Assembly (NCBI GenBank): GCA_029004655.1
Contig: JAQVYP010000088.1
Coordinates: forward strand, 1 to 7,313
DNA: 7,313 nucleotides
Reading direction: 5' to 3'
From: Oscillospiraceae bacterium
Lineage (GTDB): Bacteria; Bacillota; Clostridia; Oscillospirales; Acutalibacteraceae
The translations under genes and the position numbers were made by a program. How positions within the stretch are numbered: position 1 is the stretch's first letter; each line of letters opens with the position of its first letter. Under the pieces are notes generated by a model that was given only the letters and a program-made list of their open reading frames with translations, was not told where the DNA came from and ran no database searches. This document shows positions 1 through 6,270 of this stretch, one piece after another.

Positions 1-13
1 TGTGCTACAATTT

Positions 14-96
14 GGATTGTCCATAGTGATGATCCTTTCAGAATTGGAGTGTTGTAACTCAATTCTACCATAGGTTCATCGCTATGGATCCTTTTT
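14..96 (+). terminator. Long imperfect hairpin with T-tract, probable rightward terminator
   Basis: Positions 21-50 pair with 57-87 around a 6-nt loop (51-56). The lower stem has 12 consecutive pairs, one of them a G-T wobble. After a mismatch, three more pairs and an internal loop, a 10-bp top stem follows with one bulged G at 46. GGAT at 14-17 can also pair with ATCC at 88-91. Five T's (92-96) follow on the plus strand, as in an intrinsic terminator for a gene left of the window. In the leftward direction no T-run follows the hairpin, so it is a poorer terminator for the minus-strand genes ending at 109. The stem is unusually long for a simple terminator, and a miniature palindromic repeat is an alternative. 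Confidence 0.55.
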
Positions 97-108
97 GCTA
101 TTGCAACT

Positions 109-372
109 TCATTTTACAATCTGCCAAAAATATACACCCAACAAAATAAAAACAACCATTCCGAGTATAGTATGAACACCTATGTTAATAGGTAAAAGAC
201 GAATCATGAATATAGACGCCAACGAAATAACCATAACTGACCAAAAATTTCTCCCATCAATTTTCTTTTTGTTAAATGCATATATACCTATAATATAAGC
301 AAGGTTTTGAGGCAAAGAATTAATAAACAGCTGAGCCAAACTGACTAAAACTTTTGATAGAAATATGCTCAT
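109..372 (-). CDS. Short membrane protein, truncated paralogue of the neighbouring sensor-like protein
   Basis: This 87-residue protein has about three predicted membrane segments (roughly residues 4-31, 43-60 and 65-84). A basic NKKKI loop lies between the first two and is probably cytoplasmic. By hand alignment about 46 of its 87 residues match the N-terminal half of the protein encoded at 443-943, including IYAFNKKKI, NFW and IRLLPI. It stops where that protein continues for about 80 more residues. The ATG at 372 is chosen because GGAGG (381-385) lies 8 nt upstream and the paralogue's start aligns there. The same frame is open back to 477, inside the upstream gene, but that extension has no match in the paralogue. 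The IRLLP-x-x-x-G motif recalls the membrane sensor part of AgrC/Spo0B-like clostridial kinases. No catalytic domain is present. It may be a functional short membrane protein or a decaying duplicate. Confidence 0.7.
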   Translation of the reverse strand: MSIFLSKVLVSLAQLFINSLPQNLAYIIGIYAFNKKKIDGRNFWSVMVISLASIFMIRLLPINIGVHTILGMVVFILLGVYFWQIVK

Positions 373-442
373 AATATAAACCTCCAAAATAATTACAATT
401 CCCGTGCATGAACTTTTAATATTTAACAAAATATTAGTTGCG

Positions 443-943
443 TTAAATCGGCTTACTCTCACCGCTAGATTCAACATGCCTTGTTATAAAAGAATAAGCC
501 ACAAGCGCTAATACAAACAGCAATATACTGGATGGAAATCCTGCAAGAGCGTTTGTAAAACCATTATCCAAAATATCAATTAAACTGCCTTTACCAAAAA
601 TCAAGGTAATAACTTTAAAAGTTACTAATTCAAGTAATGCAGATACAACAAAGATGAACAATACACCCAGTGTAGTTTTGTAAATTGAGAACTTTAAAAG
701 GTATACCCCAAAAAGAATTAAAACAACCATACAAAGTACGGTAGGAATTCCGAAGCTAATTGGCAAAAGGCGAATACAGAAAATTGCCGACAATGATACA
801 ATTATGGCTATCCAGAAATTTTTATCGTTAATTTTTTTCTTATTAAATGCATAAATACTTATGACGTTTGCCAGTGTTTGAGGCAAAAAAATCAAAATAA
901 GCTTTGCTATACCTGCTAAAACATACATAAAAAAAGCACTCAT
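443..943 (-). CDS. Membrane protein resembling the sensor domain of AgrC-like histidine kinases, without kinase
   Basis: This 166-residue protein has about five predicted membrane segments (roughly residues 5-27, 43-62, 65-88, 91-115 and 132-156) and a short polar tail. The hydrophobic layout, the IRLLPISFG motif after the second segment and the late P-rich turn (AGFPSS) recall the N-terminal membrane region of clostridial Spo0B/AgrC-type sensor kinases. That assignment comes from memory of the family and is tentative. There is no dimerisation helix and no GHKL ATPase motif, so it cannot act as a kinase alone. The ATG at 943 has GAGGG (953-957) 9 nt upstream. It lies 44 nt downstream of the DUF5317-like gene and 70 nt upstream of its shorter paralogue, so all three are probably one transcript. 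Function unknown. Confidence 0.75.
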   Translation of the reverse strand: MSAFFMYVLAGIAKLILIFLPQTLANVISIYAFNKKKINDKNFWIAIIVSLSAIFCIRLLPISFGIPTVLCMVVLILFGVYLLKFSIYKTTLGVLFIFVVSALLELVTFKVITLIFGKGSLIDILDNGFTNALAGFPSSILLFVLALVAYSFITRHVESSGESKPI

Positions 944-987
944 TAAAAATAGCCCTCGTATTCACAATTTTTTCAAATACAAGCTCC

Positions 988-1536
988 TCAACTCTTTGCT
1001 AATTCATTATTCAAACATTTTATTGTGTAAAAAAGAATAATAAAAGTAAATGCGTGAACAAAGAGGTCGCCAATACTTAAAATGCACCATCCAACATCTA
1101 TGTAATCTGTCAATATTTTAAGTTTAGTAGCAGCGGTTCCGACGCAATGAATATCTTGTGTGTTCGACATACCGGCTTCACTATAATAACCCGTATAGCG
1201 GGAAAGAGTGGCATATACCGGCATTTTTCCGCCGTTGACACTCATCACCAATCTATTCAATACTGTTCCTACCAACACCGAAACAGAACCATAAAGCGCA
1301 GGTTTATACAATTTATACACTATAATCGGAATAAACATAACATATAAATAAGCGCTTTTAACATAACTTGCATATTGTATAAAAAAGTAATTATGCATAA
1401 ATACAGTCGCTTGAAGCACCCAATAGCCAATTTCCAATAATAACAAAGGATATAGTGCATAAGCTTTTATTAATGGCCTCAAGTTGTAATGCTTAATCTT
1501 TGCAAATAAAAGTGCCGTGATAATAGTTAATAGCAC
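988..1536 (-). CDS. DUF5317-like integral membrane protein
   Basis: This 182-residue protein has about five hydrophobic segments (roughly residues 1-14, 22-46, 50-77, 80-100 and 151-175). The diagnostic part is NGGKMPV at 101-107 following LNRLVMSV, then TKLKILTDYI at 137-146 and SIGD at 154-157. That order (NGG-x-MPV, T-x-L-x-x-L-x-D, S-x-GD) is what I recall for the DUF5317 family of Firmicutes membrane proteins, whose function is not established. The start is GTG at 1536, preceded by AGGAG (1544-1548) with 7 nt spacing; no ATG nearby is as good. It is the first gene of a leftward trio and is transcribed divergently from the ilv operon. A candidate promoter lies about 60 nt upstream. Confidence 0.75.
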   Translation of the reverse strand: MLLTIITALLFAKIKHYNLRPLIKAYALYPLLLLEIGYWVLQATVFMHNYFFIQYASYVKSAYLYVMFIPIIVYKLYKPALYGSVSVLVGTVLNRLVMSVNGGKMPVYATLSRYTGYYSEAGMSNTQDIHCVGTAATKLKILTDYIDVGWCILSIGDLFVHAFTFIILFYTIKCLNNELAKS

Positions 1537-1594
1537 CGACTCACTCCTAAATTATAGCGTAATCCATTGAACAAAAAGCTAAAAGTTAATTATT

Positions 1595-1623
1595 ATAATA
1601 TCACAAATAACTATAATTTTCAA
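1595..1623 (-). promoter_or_regulatory. Candidate promoter for the leftward membrane-protein genes
   Basis: On the minus strand TTGAAA (1623-1618) is separated by 17 nt from TATTAT (1600-1595), each one mismatch from the sigma-A consensus. Transcription would begin near 1588, giving a leader of about 50 nt before the GTG at 1536. The region is very AT-rich, so chance matches are common. Other TATAAT-like hexamers at 1597-1592 and 1694-1689 lack a good -35. Confidence 0.4.
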
Positions 1624-1871
1624 CACATTATGTTAATCAGTTCGATAATTACACTAAATTTATGACTCTATATAAAAACTTTTGATAAATTATATTACAA
1701 ATTCACTATATTCGCGAAATATAGAACAATATTGATTAAGGAAACTAATAATTATGCAAAATAATGCATAGCTATATTCCTTCTATGTTCGATTTGAAAC
1801 TAATCTTCCACTCTCTTATAGTCAATGTAGAATGGTATAACTGGTAATTTTAAAATTTTTGTTTAAACCTC
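1624..1871. other. AT-rich divergent intergenic region with small palindromes
   Basis: No gene is supported here on either strand; the longest ATG reading frames run about 20 codons or fewer and lack ribosome binding sites. Three palindromes are visible. One is a 7-bp stem at 1706-1712/1718-1724 around a CGCGA loop, containing the octamer TTCGCGAA. The second is a 6-bp TATGCA/TGCATA stem at 1753-1758/1765-1770. The third is the perfect 12-bp palindrome AATTTTAAAATT at 1846-1857, just upstream of the ilv -35 box, which could act as an UP-like A/T tract. Any of these could bind a regulator, but none matches an operator I can name confidently. Confidence 0.4.
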
Positions 1872-1899
1872 TTGACATATTTTTATTTGCGCTTATAAT
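1872..1899 (+). promoter_or_regulatory. Promoter of the ilv operon
   Basis: A perfect TTGACA (1872-1877) and a perfect TATAAT (1894-1899) are separated by 16 nt, in the right place to transcribe the T-box leader. Transcription would start near 1906. A run of A/T (1846-1860) lies directly upstream. A second overlapping TATAAT at 1899-1904 would need a 21-nt spacer and is less likely. Confidence 0.8.
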
Positions 1900-1920
1900 A
1901 TAATTTAATATATAAAAAAT

Positions 1921-2181
1921 GCAGTGATGAGGATACGGTCAGATTATTACTGATTTCAGAGAGTCGGCGGTTGGTGCGAGCCGATAAAAGTATACTGACA
2001 TAATCACCTCGGAGCAGACAGCTGAAACCATTTGTGGATAGTAAGCGGGTACGTTATCCCAACGTTACATGGGAGGTGCATTATGTTGTGCACACTAAGT
2101 GGTTGCATTTTTGCAACAAAATTGAGTGGTACCGCGGGTATTATTATACTCCGTCTCAGAAAACCTGAGGCGGAGTTTTTT
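1921..2181 (+). promoter_or_regulatory. T-box leader, isoleucine specifier (ATC)
   Basis: The main T-box elements can be drawn. In stem I, GAGG (1929-1932) pairs with CCTC (2007-2010) and GTCAG (1938-1942) with CTGAC (1995-1999). The specifier loop between them holds ATC (2003-2005) followed by the usual purine, giving isoleucine. The distal arm pairs 1964-1968 with 1980-1984 and carries the typical AGAGAG and GGTTGGTGCGA segments. The stem IIA/B pseudoknot fits 2051-2055/2061-2065 plus TCCC 2057-2060 with GGGA 2071-2074. Stem III is 2102-2107/2112-2117. The T-box core TGGTACCGCGG (2127-2137) forms the antiterminator bulge, and its TGGT can pair with the ACCA end of tRNA-Ile. Uncharged tRNA-Ile should stabilise the antiterminator and switch on the downstream genes. 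Confidence 0.95.
2148..2181 (+). terminator. T-box intrinsic terminator, competing with the antiterminator
   Basis: A 12-bp stem (2148-2159 with 2165-2176, including one T-G wobble) closes a 5-nt loop, and a run of T's (2176-2181) follows. The alternative antiterminator pairs TGAG 2123-2126 with CTCA 2155-2158 and GCGGG 2134-2138 with TCCGT 2150-2154, leaving a 7-nt TGGTACC bulge at 2127-2133. The two structures share 2150-2158 and are therefore mutually exclusive. Confidence 0.95.
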
Positions 2182-2273
2182 GTTATATATTTTAATACTT
2201 CTTTCAATTAAAAAGCGCCCAAAGATTTGCGAGGATTTTTATTTGTAATTAGTATAATTTGGAGGAAATCAAC

Positions 2274-3467
2274 ATGCTGACTTTAGACAAAATCTACCAT
2301 GCATCATATGTGCTTAAAGACTTAACCCGTAAAACCTCACTCATACACGCTCCTAATATTAATCCTGAGTGCAATGTCTATTTAAAACCCGAAAATCTTC
2401 AAGTTACAGGCTCATTCAAGGTTCGCGGCGCGGCCTACAAAATATCTCAACTGACCGAGGAAGAAAAGGCCGGCGGAGTTATTGCTTGTTCTGCAGGCAA
2501 CCATGCTCAAGGTGTTGCTTTAGCGGCTACAAAAATCGGAATAAAATCACTGATTTGTCTGCCGGACGGCGCACCGATTTCCAAGGTTGAAGCAACAAAA
2601 AATTATGGTGCTGAGGTCTGCATGGTCGAGGGCGTTTACGACGATGCATACCGAAAAGCTCTCGAGCTTCGTGACGAAAAAGGATACACTTTTATACATC
2701 CGTTTAATGATGATGACGTCATTGCAGGGCAAGGTACAATCGGTCTTGAAATACTCGATGAGTTAGAAAATATCGACGCGGTTATCGTTCCTGTCGGCGG
2801 CGGCGGTTTAATTTCCGGTGTTGCCTTTGCAATAAAGTCCCTCCGACCTGAAATAAAGGTTTACGGGGTTCAGGCTCAAGGTGCACCGTCAATGGTCAAT
2901 TCACTGGCAGATGGAAAAATCGAGTGTTTGTCTTCTGTTTCAACAATCGCAGACGGTATTTCGGTTAAAGAGCCAGGCGACCACACATTCCAATATTGCC
3001 AGAAATATGTTGACCAAATTGTAACGGTAACAGACGATGAAATTTCCACCGCCATTTTAACTCTTATGGAACAGCAGAAGTTAGTTTCCGAGGGTGCCGG
3101 AGCTGTTTCGGTTGCAGCAGCAATTTTCAATAAAGTGCCAATCAAGGGCAAGAATGTTGTCTGCCTTGTGTCGGGCGGCAATATTGATGTTACAATTCTT
3201 TCTCGTGTGATTGAACGTGGTCTTCTTAAATCTGGCCGTTCATATAATTTATGTGTTGAACTTATGGATAAACCGGGTCAGTTGCGTGATGTTTCTCTCA
3301 TAATTGCCCAGTGTGGCGCAAATGTAATTTCTGTCCACCACGAGCGTGCTGAGGAAAACCAAATCACGGGTTGCTACCTGAAAATAGGGCTCGAAACCAG
3401 AAACTTTGAACATGTCCATGAAATATGCGATGCTTTGACAACGGCAGGATTTCATATTATACAGTAA
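2274..3467 (+). CDS. ilvA: Threonine ammonia-lyase (threonine dehydratase) with C-terminal ACT domain
   Basis: It converts L-threonine to 2-oxobutanoate and ammonia, the committed step to isoleucine, using PLP in the cytoplasm. The 397-residue protein has a fold-type II PLP core. GSFKVRG carries the Schiff-base Lys49, SAGNHAQG lies at 73-80, the phosphate-binding GGGGL at 175-179 and SGGN at 300-303. One ACT domain (about 322-397, with DKPGQL at 332-337) follows. This is the roughly 400-residue single-ACT form, shorter than the 514-residue E. coli IlvA. The ATG at 2274 is preferred over the in-frame TTG at 2259 because GGAGG (2261-2265) lies 8 nt before it. It is the first gene after the Ile T-box, which supports a biosynthetic rather than catabolic role. 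The ACT domain probably provides allosteric control, but its ligand cannot be read from the sequence. Confidence 0.95.
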   Translation: MLTLDKIYHASYVLKDLTRKTSLIHAPNINPECNVYLKPENLQVTGSFKVRGAAYKISQLTEEEKAGGVIACSAGNHAQGVALAATKIGIKSLICLPDGAPISKVEATKNYGAEVCMVEGVYDDAYRKALELRDEKGYTFIHPFNDDDVIAGQGTIGLEILDELENIDAVIVPVGGGGLISGVAFAIKSLRPEIKVYGVQAQGAPSMVNSLADGKIECLSSVSTIADGISVKEPGDHTFQYCQKYVDQIVTVTDDEISTAILTLMEQQKLVSEGAGAVSVAAAIFNKVPIKGKNVVCLVSGGNIDVTILSRVIERGLLKSGRSYNLCVELMDKPGQLRDVSLIIAQCGANVISVHHERAEENQITGCYLKIGLETRNFEHVHEICDALTTAGFHIIQ

Positions 3468-3496
3468 AAATTAAATAATGAAGGGAATTGGAAACT

Positions 3497-3871
3497 ATGT
3501 CTATCAAAGTTTATACAAAAAACGCACCTGATGCCATCGGTCCATATTCACAGGCTGCTATTTGCGGCAATTTGGTATTCACATCAGGGCAAATCGCGAT
3601 TGTTCCCGAAAGCGGATTGGTTGAATCCACCACAATTGAAGGACAAACCGAGCAGGTTTGCCAAAATCTAATTGCCGTTTTGGAAGAGGCAGGCTCATCA
3701 TTACAAAAGGCAGTTAAAACCACTTGTTTCCTTGCAGACATGGCGGATTTCGCAACATTCAACGAAATTTACGGTAAATATTTCACATCTAAGCCGGCCC
3801 GTTCATGCGTTGCAGCTAAACAACTTCCCAAGAATGTTCTCGTTGAAGTGGAAGTTATTGCCGAAGTATAA
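3497..3871 (+). CDS. ridA: RidA family enamine/imine deaminase
   Basis: It hydrolyses reactive 2-aminoacrylate and 2-iminobutyrate, the enamine/imine intermediates released by PLP dehydratases such as IlvA, to 2-oxoacids. The 124-residue protein is full length for the RidA/YjgF family, normally a cytoplasmic trimer. It shows the N-terminal GPYSQA (15-20), SGQI (30-33) and the C-terminal signature PARSCV with Arg102. Arg102, Cys104 and Glu117 align with E. coli Arg105, Cys107 and Glu120; the Arg is the substrate carboxylate-binding residue. The ATG at 3497 is preceded by AAGGGA (3481-3486); an in-frame TTG at 3488 would overlap poorly with that site. It sits 29 nt after ilvA and 26 nt before ilvB, which places detoxification next to its source. 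Confidence 0.95.
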   Translation: MSIKVYTKNAPDAIGPYSQAAICGNLVFTSGQIAIVPESGLVESTTIEGQTEQVCQNLIAVLEEAGSSLQKAVKTTCFLADMADFATFNEIYGKYFTSKPARSCVAAKQLPKNVLVEVEVIAEV

Positions 3872-3897
3872 AAAATACAATTTAATGGGAGGTAAAA

Positions 3898-5556
3898 ATG
3901 ATATTAACAGGAGCTCAAATTGTCGCAGAAGTGCTGTTGGAGCAAGGTGTTGATACCGTTTTCGGCTATCCGGGCGGTTCAGCTCTCAACATTTATGATG
4001 CACTCTACGAATATAAAGACAAAATCACTCATTATATGACTGCTCATGAGCAAGGAGCGGCTCATGCAGCAGATGGTTACTCACGAGTTACCGGAAAAAC
4101 AGGAGTTGTTTTTTCAACAAGCGGCCCCGGAGCCACAAACTTAGTAACAGGTATTGCAACCGCATATATGGATAGCGTTCCGTTGGTTGCAATCACCGCA
4201 AACGTCGGCACTTCCCTTTTGGGACGCGACAGTTTTCAGGAAGTTTTTATTGCCGGAATTACAATGCCGATAACAAAGCACAACTTCGTGGTCCGTCACG
4301 TTGAAGAATTGGCAGACACACTTCGTCTTAGCTTTGCAATTGCCGGAGAAGGCAGAAAAGGACCGGTCCTTGTTGATATTCCAAAAGATATCACCGCAGC
4401 TAAAACAGAATTTACTCACAAGCCCGTTGAAAAGCCGATGGAGAAGAAACAAGATTATAAAAACTTGGAAAAGGTTGCCGAACTTATCAATAACGCAAAG
4501 CGCCCTGTAATATATTTCGGCGGCGGTGTTCGCCTTTCGGATGCCGGTGATACATTGCGCGAAATGATAAATCTTGCAGACATTCCCGCAGCATATACCA
4601 TAATGGCAGCCGGTGTTTTGAGTTATAACGAGCGCAACAACCTTGGATTAATTGGAATGCATGGTTGCCGTACCGCCAATCTTGCGGTTGATAATGCAGA
4701 CATTGTTTTGGCAATCGGCACTCGTTTCAGTGACCGAGTTGCACTTAACACAAAATATTTTGCACAAAAAGCTAAAATCGTTCAAATTGATATTGACCCC
4801 AGTGAAATTAATAAAAATGTTAACATAGATATTAGCTTAATCGGTGATGTAAATGATGTACTGACAAAATTGCTTCCGCTATTAAAATCTACCAAGCATG
4901 ATGATTGGCAAACGCAAATTAACGAGTGGCAAAAATCAGATTATCACCCGACAGATAGCGATACCGTTCTCCACCCGCATCAAATAATCGGAAAAATCTG
5001 CGACCTTGCCGGTGAGGATGCAGTATATGTCACCGACGTTGGTCAGCATCAGATGTGGTCAGCTCAATATATAAACCACGTTCGCACCAGAAGCTTTTTA
5101 ACCAGCGGCGGATTGGGAACAATGGGTTATGGCTACGGTGCAGCAATCGGTGCAAAAATTGCCTGTGGCGACCGCCCTGTGATTCACATAACGGGAGATG
5201 GTTCATTTCACATGAATATGAACGAAGCCTGCACAGCAGTCAGCTATGATGTTCCTGTCATCACAGTTATTATGAACAATGCCGTTCTCGGAATGGTGCG
5301 CCAATGGCAGTCGGTCTTTTATGGCAAACGCTATTCCTCGAGCGAGCCGGAGCGCAAAACAAACTACGTCAAGGTTGCCGAAGGCTTTGGCGCAAAGGGT
5401 TTCCACTGCGAAACACTAGCAGAGTTTGAATCGGCTTTGACTATTGCACTAGAGCAAAAAGGTCCGGTTTGGATTGAGTGCGTAATAGACCGTGAAGAAG
5501 TCGTTTTGCCAATGATTCCGTCAGGCGGAACTGTCAGCGATACAATCATTGACTGA
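3898..5556 (+). CDS. ilvB: Acetohydroxyacid (acetolactate) synthase, large catalytic subunit
   Basis: It condenses pyruvate with pyruvate (valine/leucine branch) or with 2-oxobutanoate (isoleucine branch), using ThDP, Mg2+ and FAD. The 552-residue protein has the usual three-domain order. The N-terminal ThDP-pyrimidine domain has GYPGGS (23-28) and catalytic Glu51 in AHEQGAAHAADGYSR, followed by STSGPGATN. The central domain has GTRFSDR. The C-terminal ThDP-pyrophosphate domain starts with GDGSF at 433 and ends with NN at 461. GMVRQWQ follows with Trp470, the tryptophan often tied to herbicide binding. The RFSDR region and the adjacent small subunit favour the anabolic FAD enzyme over catabolic acetolactate synthase. 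The ATG has GGGAGG (3887-3892) 5 nt upstream. It ends 30 nt before ilvN. Confidence 0.97.
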   Translation: MILTGAQIVAEVLLEQGVDTVFGYPGGSALNIYDALYEYKDKITHYMTAHEQGAAHAADGYSRVTGKTGVVFSTSGPGATNLVTGIATAYMDSVPLVAITANVGTSLLGRDSFQEVFIAGITMPITKHNFVVRHVEELADTLRLSFAIAGEGRKGPVLVDIPKDITAAKTEFTHKPVEKPMEKKQDYKNLEKVAELINNAKRPVIYFGGGVRLSDAGDTLREMINLADIPAAYTIMAAGVLSYNERNNLGLIGMHGCRTANLAVDNADIVLAIGTRFSDRVALNTKYFAQKAKIVQIDIDPSEINKNVNIDISLIGDVNDVLTKLLPLLKSTKHDDWQTQINEWQKSDYHPTDSDTVLHPHQIIGKICDLAGEDAVYVTDVGQHQMWSAQYINHVRTRSFLTSGGLGTMGYGYGAAIGAKIACGDRPVIHITGDGSFHMNMNEACTAVSYDVPVITVIMNNAVLGMVRQWQSVFYGKRYSSSEPERKTNYVKVAEGFGAKGFHCETLAEFESALTIALEQKGPVWIECVIDREEVVLPMIPSGGTVSDTIID

Positions 5557-5586
5557 TTGCGCTTACGAAGAAAGGATAGTAATAAT

Positions 5587-6087
5587 ATGCAGAAGCATTA
5601 TTTCAGCGTACTAGTAGAAAACCACGAAGGTGTACTTGCGCGCGTATCATCACTTTTCTGTCAGCGCGGTTTTAATATTGACAGTCTCACAGCTTCAGCA
5701 ACAAATGATCCGAATATTTCAAGAATAACAATTACCGCTTCTGGCGATGATCAGGCGTTTTTGCAAATACTCAAGCAAACTGAAAAGCTTGTTGAAACCA
5801 AAATGATATTTTCACTTGACCCTTCAATCAGTCTTCTTCGTGAATTGCTGCTTGTAAAAGTGCAGGCAGATGAGAAAAATCGTGGAGAACTGCACGATAT
5901 TGCACAAATCTACAAAGCAAAGATCATTGATTTGTCCATTGGGAGTATGGTTATTGAATTAACAGGAGAGCCTGATAAAATCGACGGATTTTTGCAAGTG
6001 CTCTCCCCTTACACAGTTCTGGAGATGTGCCGCACAGGCATTACAGCACTAGAGCGCGGTAGCTCTTCCCATCTGCTGAATAAATAA
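5587..6087 (+). CDS. ilvN: Acetohydroxyacid synthase, small regulatory subunit
   Basis: It binds and activates the large subunit encoded just upstream and normally mediates valine feedback inhibition. The 166-residue protein, close to E. coli IlvH (163), has an N-terminal ACT domain (about 1-75, with SVLVENHEGVLARV and QRGFNIDSLT) and the C-terminal small-subunit domain (about 80-160). Gly15 and Asn30 align with IlvH Gly14 and Asn29, at which substitutions give valine resistance, so valine sensitivity is expected. The ATG at 5587 is chosen over an in-frame TTG at 5557 directly after the ilvB stop. AAAGGA (5571-5576) precedes the ATG with 10 nt spacing, and the protein then begins like its homologues. 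The symbol ilvH would be equally valid. Confidence 0.95.
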   Translation: MQKHYFSVLVENHEGVLARVSSLFCQRGFNIDSLTASATNDPNISRITITASGDDQAFLQILKQTEKLVETKMIFSLDPSISLLRELLLVKVQADEKNRGELHDIAQIYKAKIIDLSIGSMVIELTGEPDKIDGFLQVLSPYTVLEMCRTGITALERGSSSHLLNK

Positions 6088-6158
6088 ATAGTCCAAACGT
6101 TTCAAGAACTATCCGGAACAGGAATTTTATTGCCGGAAATAAAAATACATTTTTACAC

Positions 6159-6187
6159 TTTAAAATAATTCGTATATATGTTATAAT
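6159..6187 (+). promoter_or_regulatory. Probable internal promoter before ilvC
   Basis: The 183-nt gap between ilvN and ilvC holds an extended -10 element, TG at 6179-6180 followed after one base by TATAAT (6182-6187). A weak TTTAAA -35 (6159-6164) lies 17 nt upstream. Transcription would start near 6194, about 77 nt before ilvC. No convincing terminator separates ilvN from it: only a 5-bp CCGG-type stem (about 6112-6138) and a weak A/T stem are visible. ilvC may therefore be read both from the T-box transcript and from this site. Confidence 0.5.
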
Positions 6188-6270
6188 GTGCTAAATCATT
6201 AAAGCATAATATAATGTATCAATTCAATTAGTTATCCAAATAAATTTTTATATATTAAGGAGTTTTTTAA

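Noticed and set aside
373..477. Possible 35-residue N-terminal extension of the short membrane protein, starting at 477
   Set aside because: It overlaps the end of the preceding gene, has no counterpart in the paralogue, and a strong GGAGG lies correctly placed for the ATG at 372.
944..987. Search for a short cyclic-peptide (AgrD-like) precursor gene between the membrane genes
   Set aside because: The gaps at 944-987 and 373-442 hold no independent short frame with a start, ribosome site and a conserved Cys-containing core.
1785..1847. Twenty-codon plus-strand frame before the ilv promoter, considered as a leader peptide
   Set aside because: There is no ribosome binding site, it lies upstream of the promoter, and it lacks a run of Ile/Val/Leu codons typical of an attenuator peptide.
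1846..1860. CodY-like box (AATTTTCWGAAAATT) upstream of the ilv promoter
   Set aside because: The AATTTTAAAATT palindrome has too many mismatches to the CodY consensus and is expected in such A/T-rich DNA.
2004..2207. Minus-strand open frame across the T-box leader
   Set aside because: The plus-strand sequence is fully explained by T-box structure, and the frame has no recognisable protein features.
6112..6150. Possible terminator between ilvN and ilvC
   Set aside because: The only stems are a 5-bp CCGG-based pairing with a 16-nt loop and an A/T-only stem, with no proper T-run after either.
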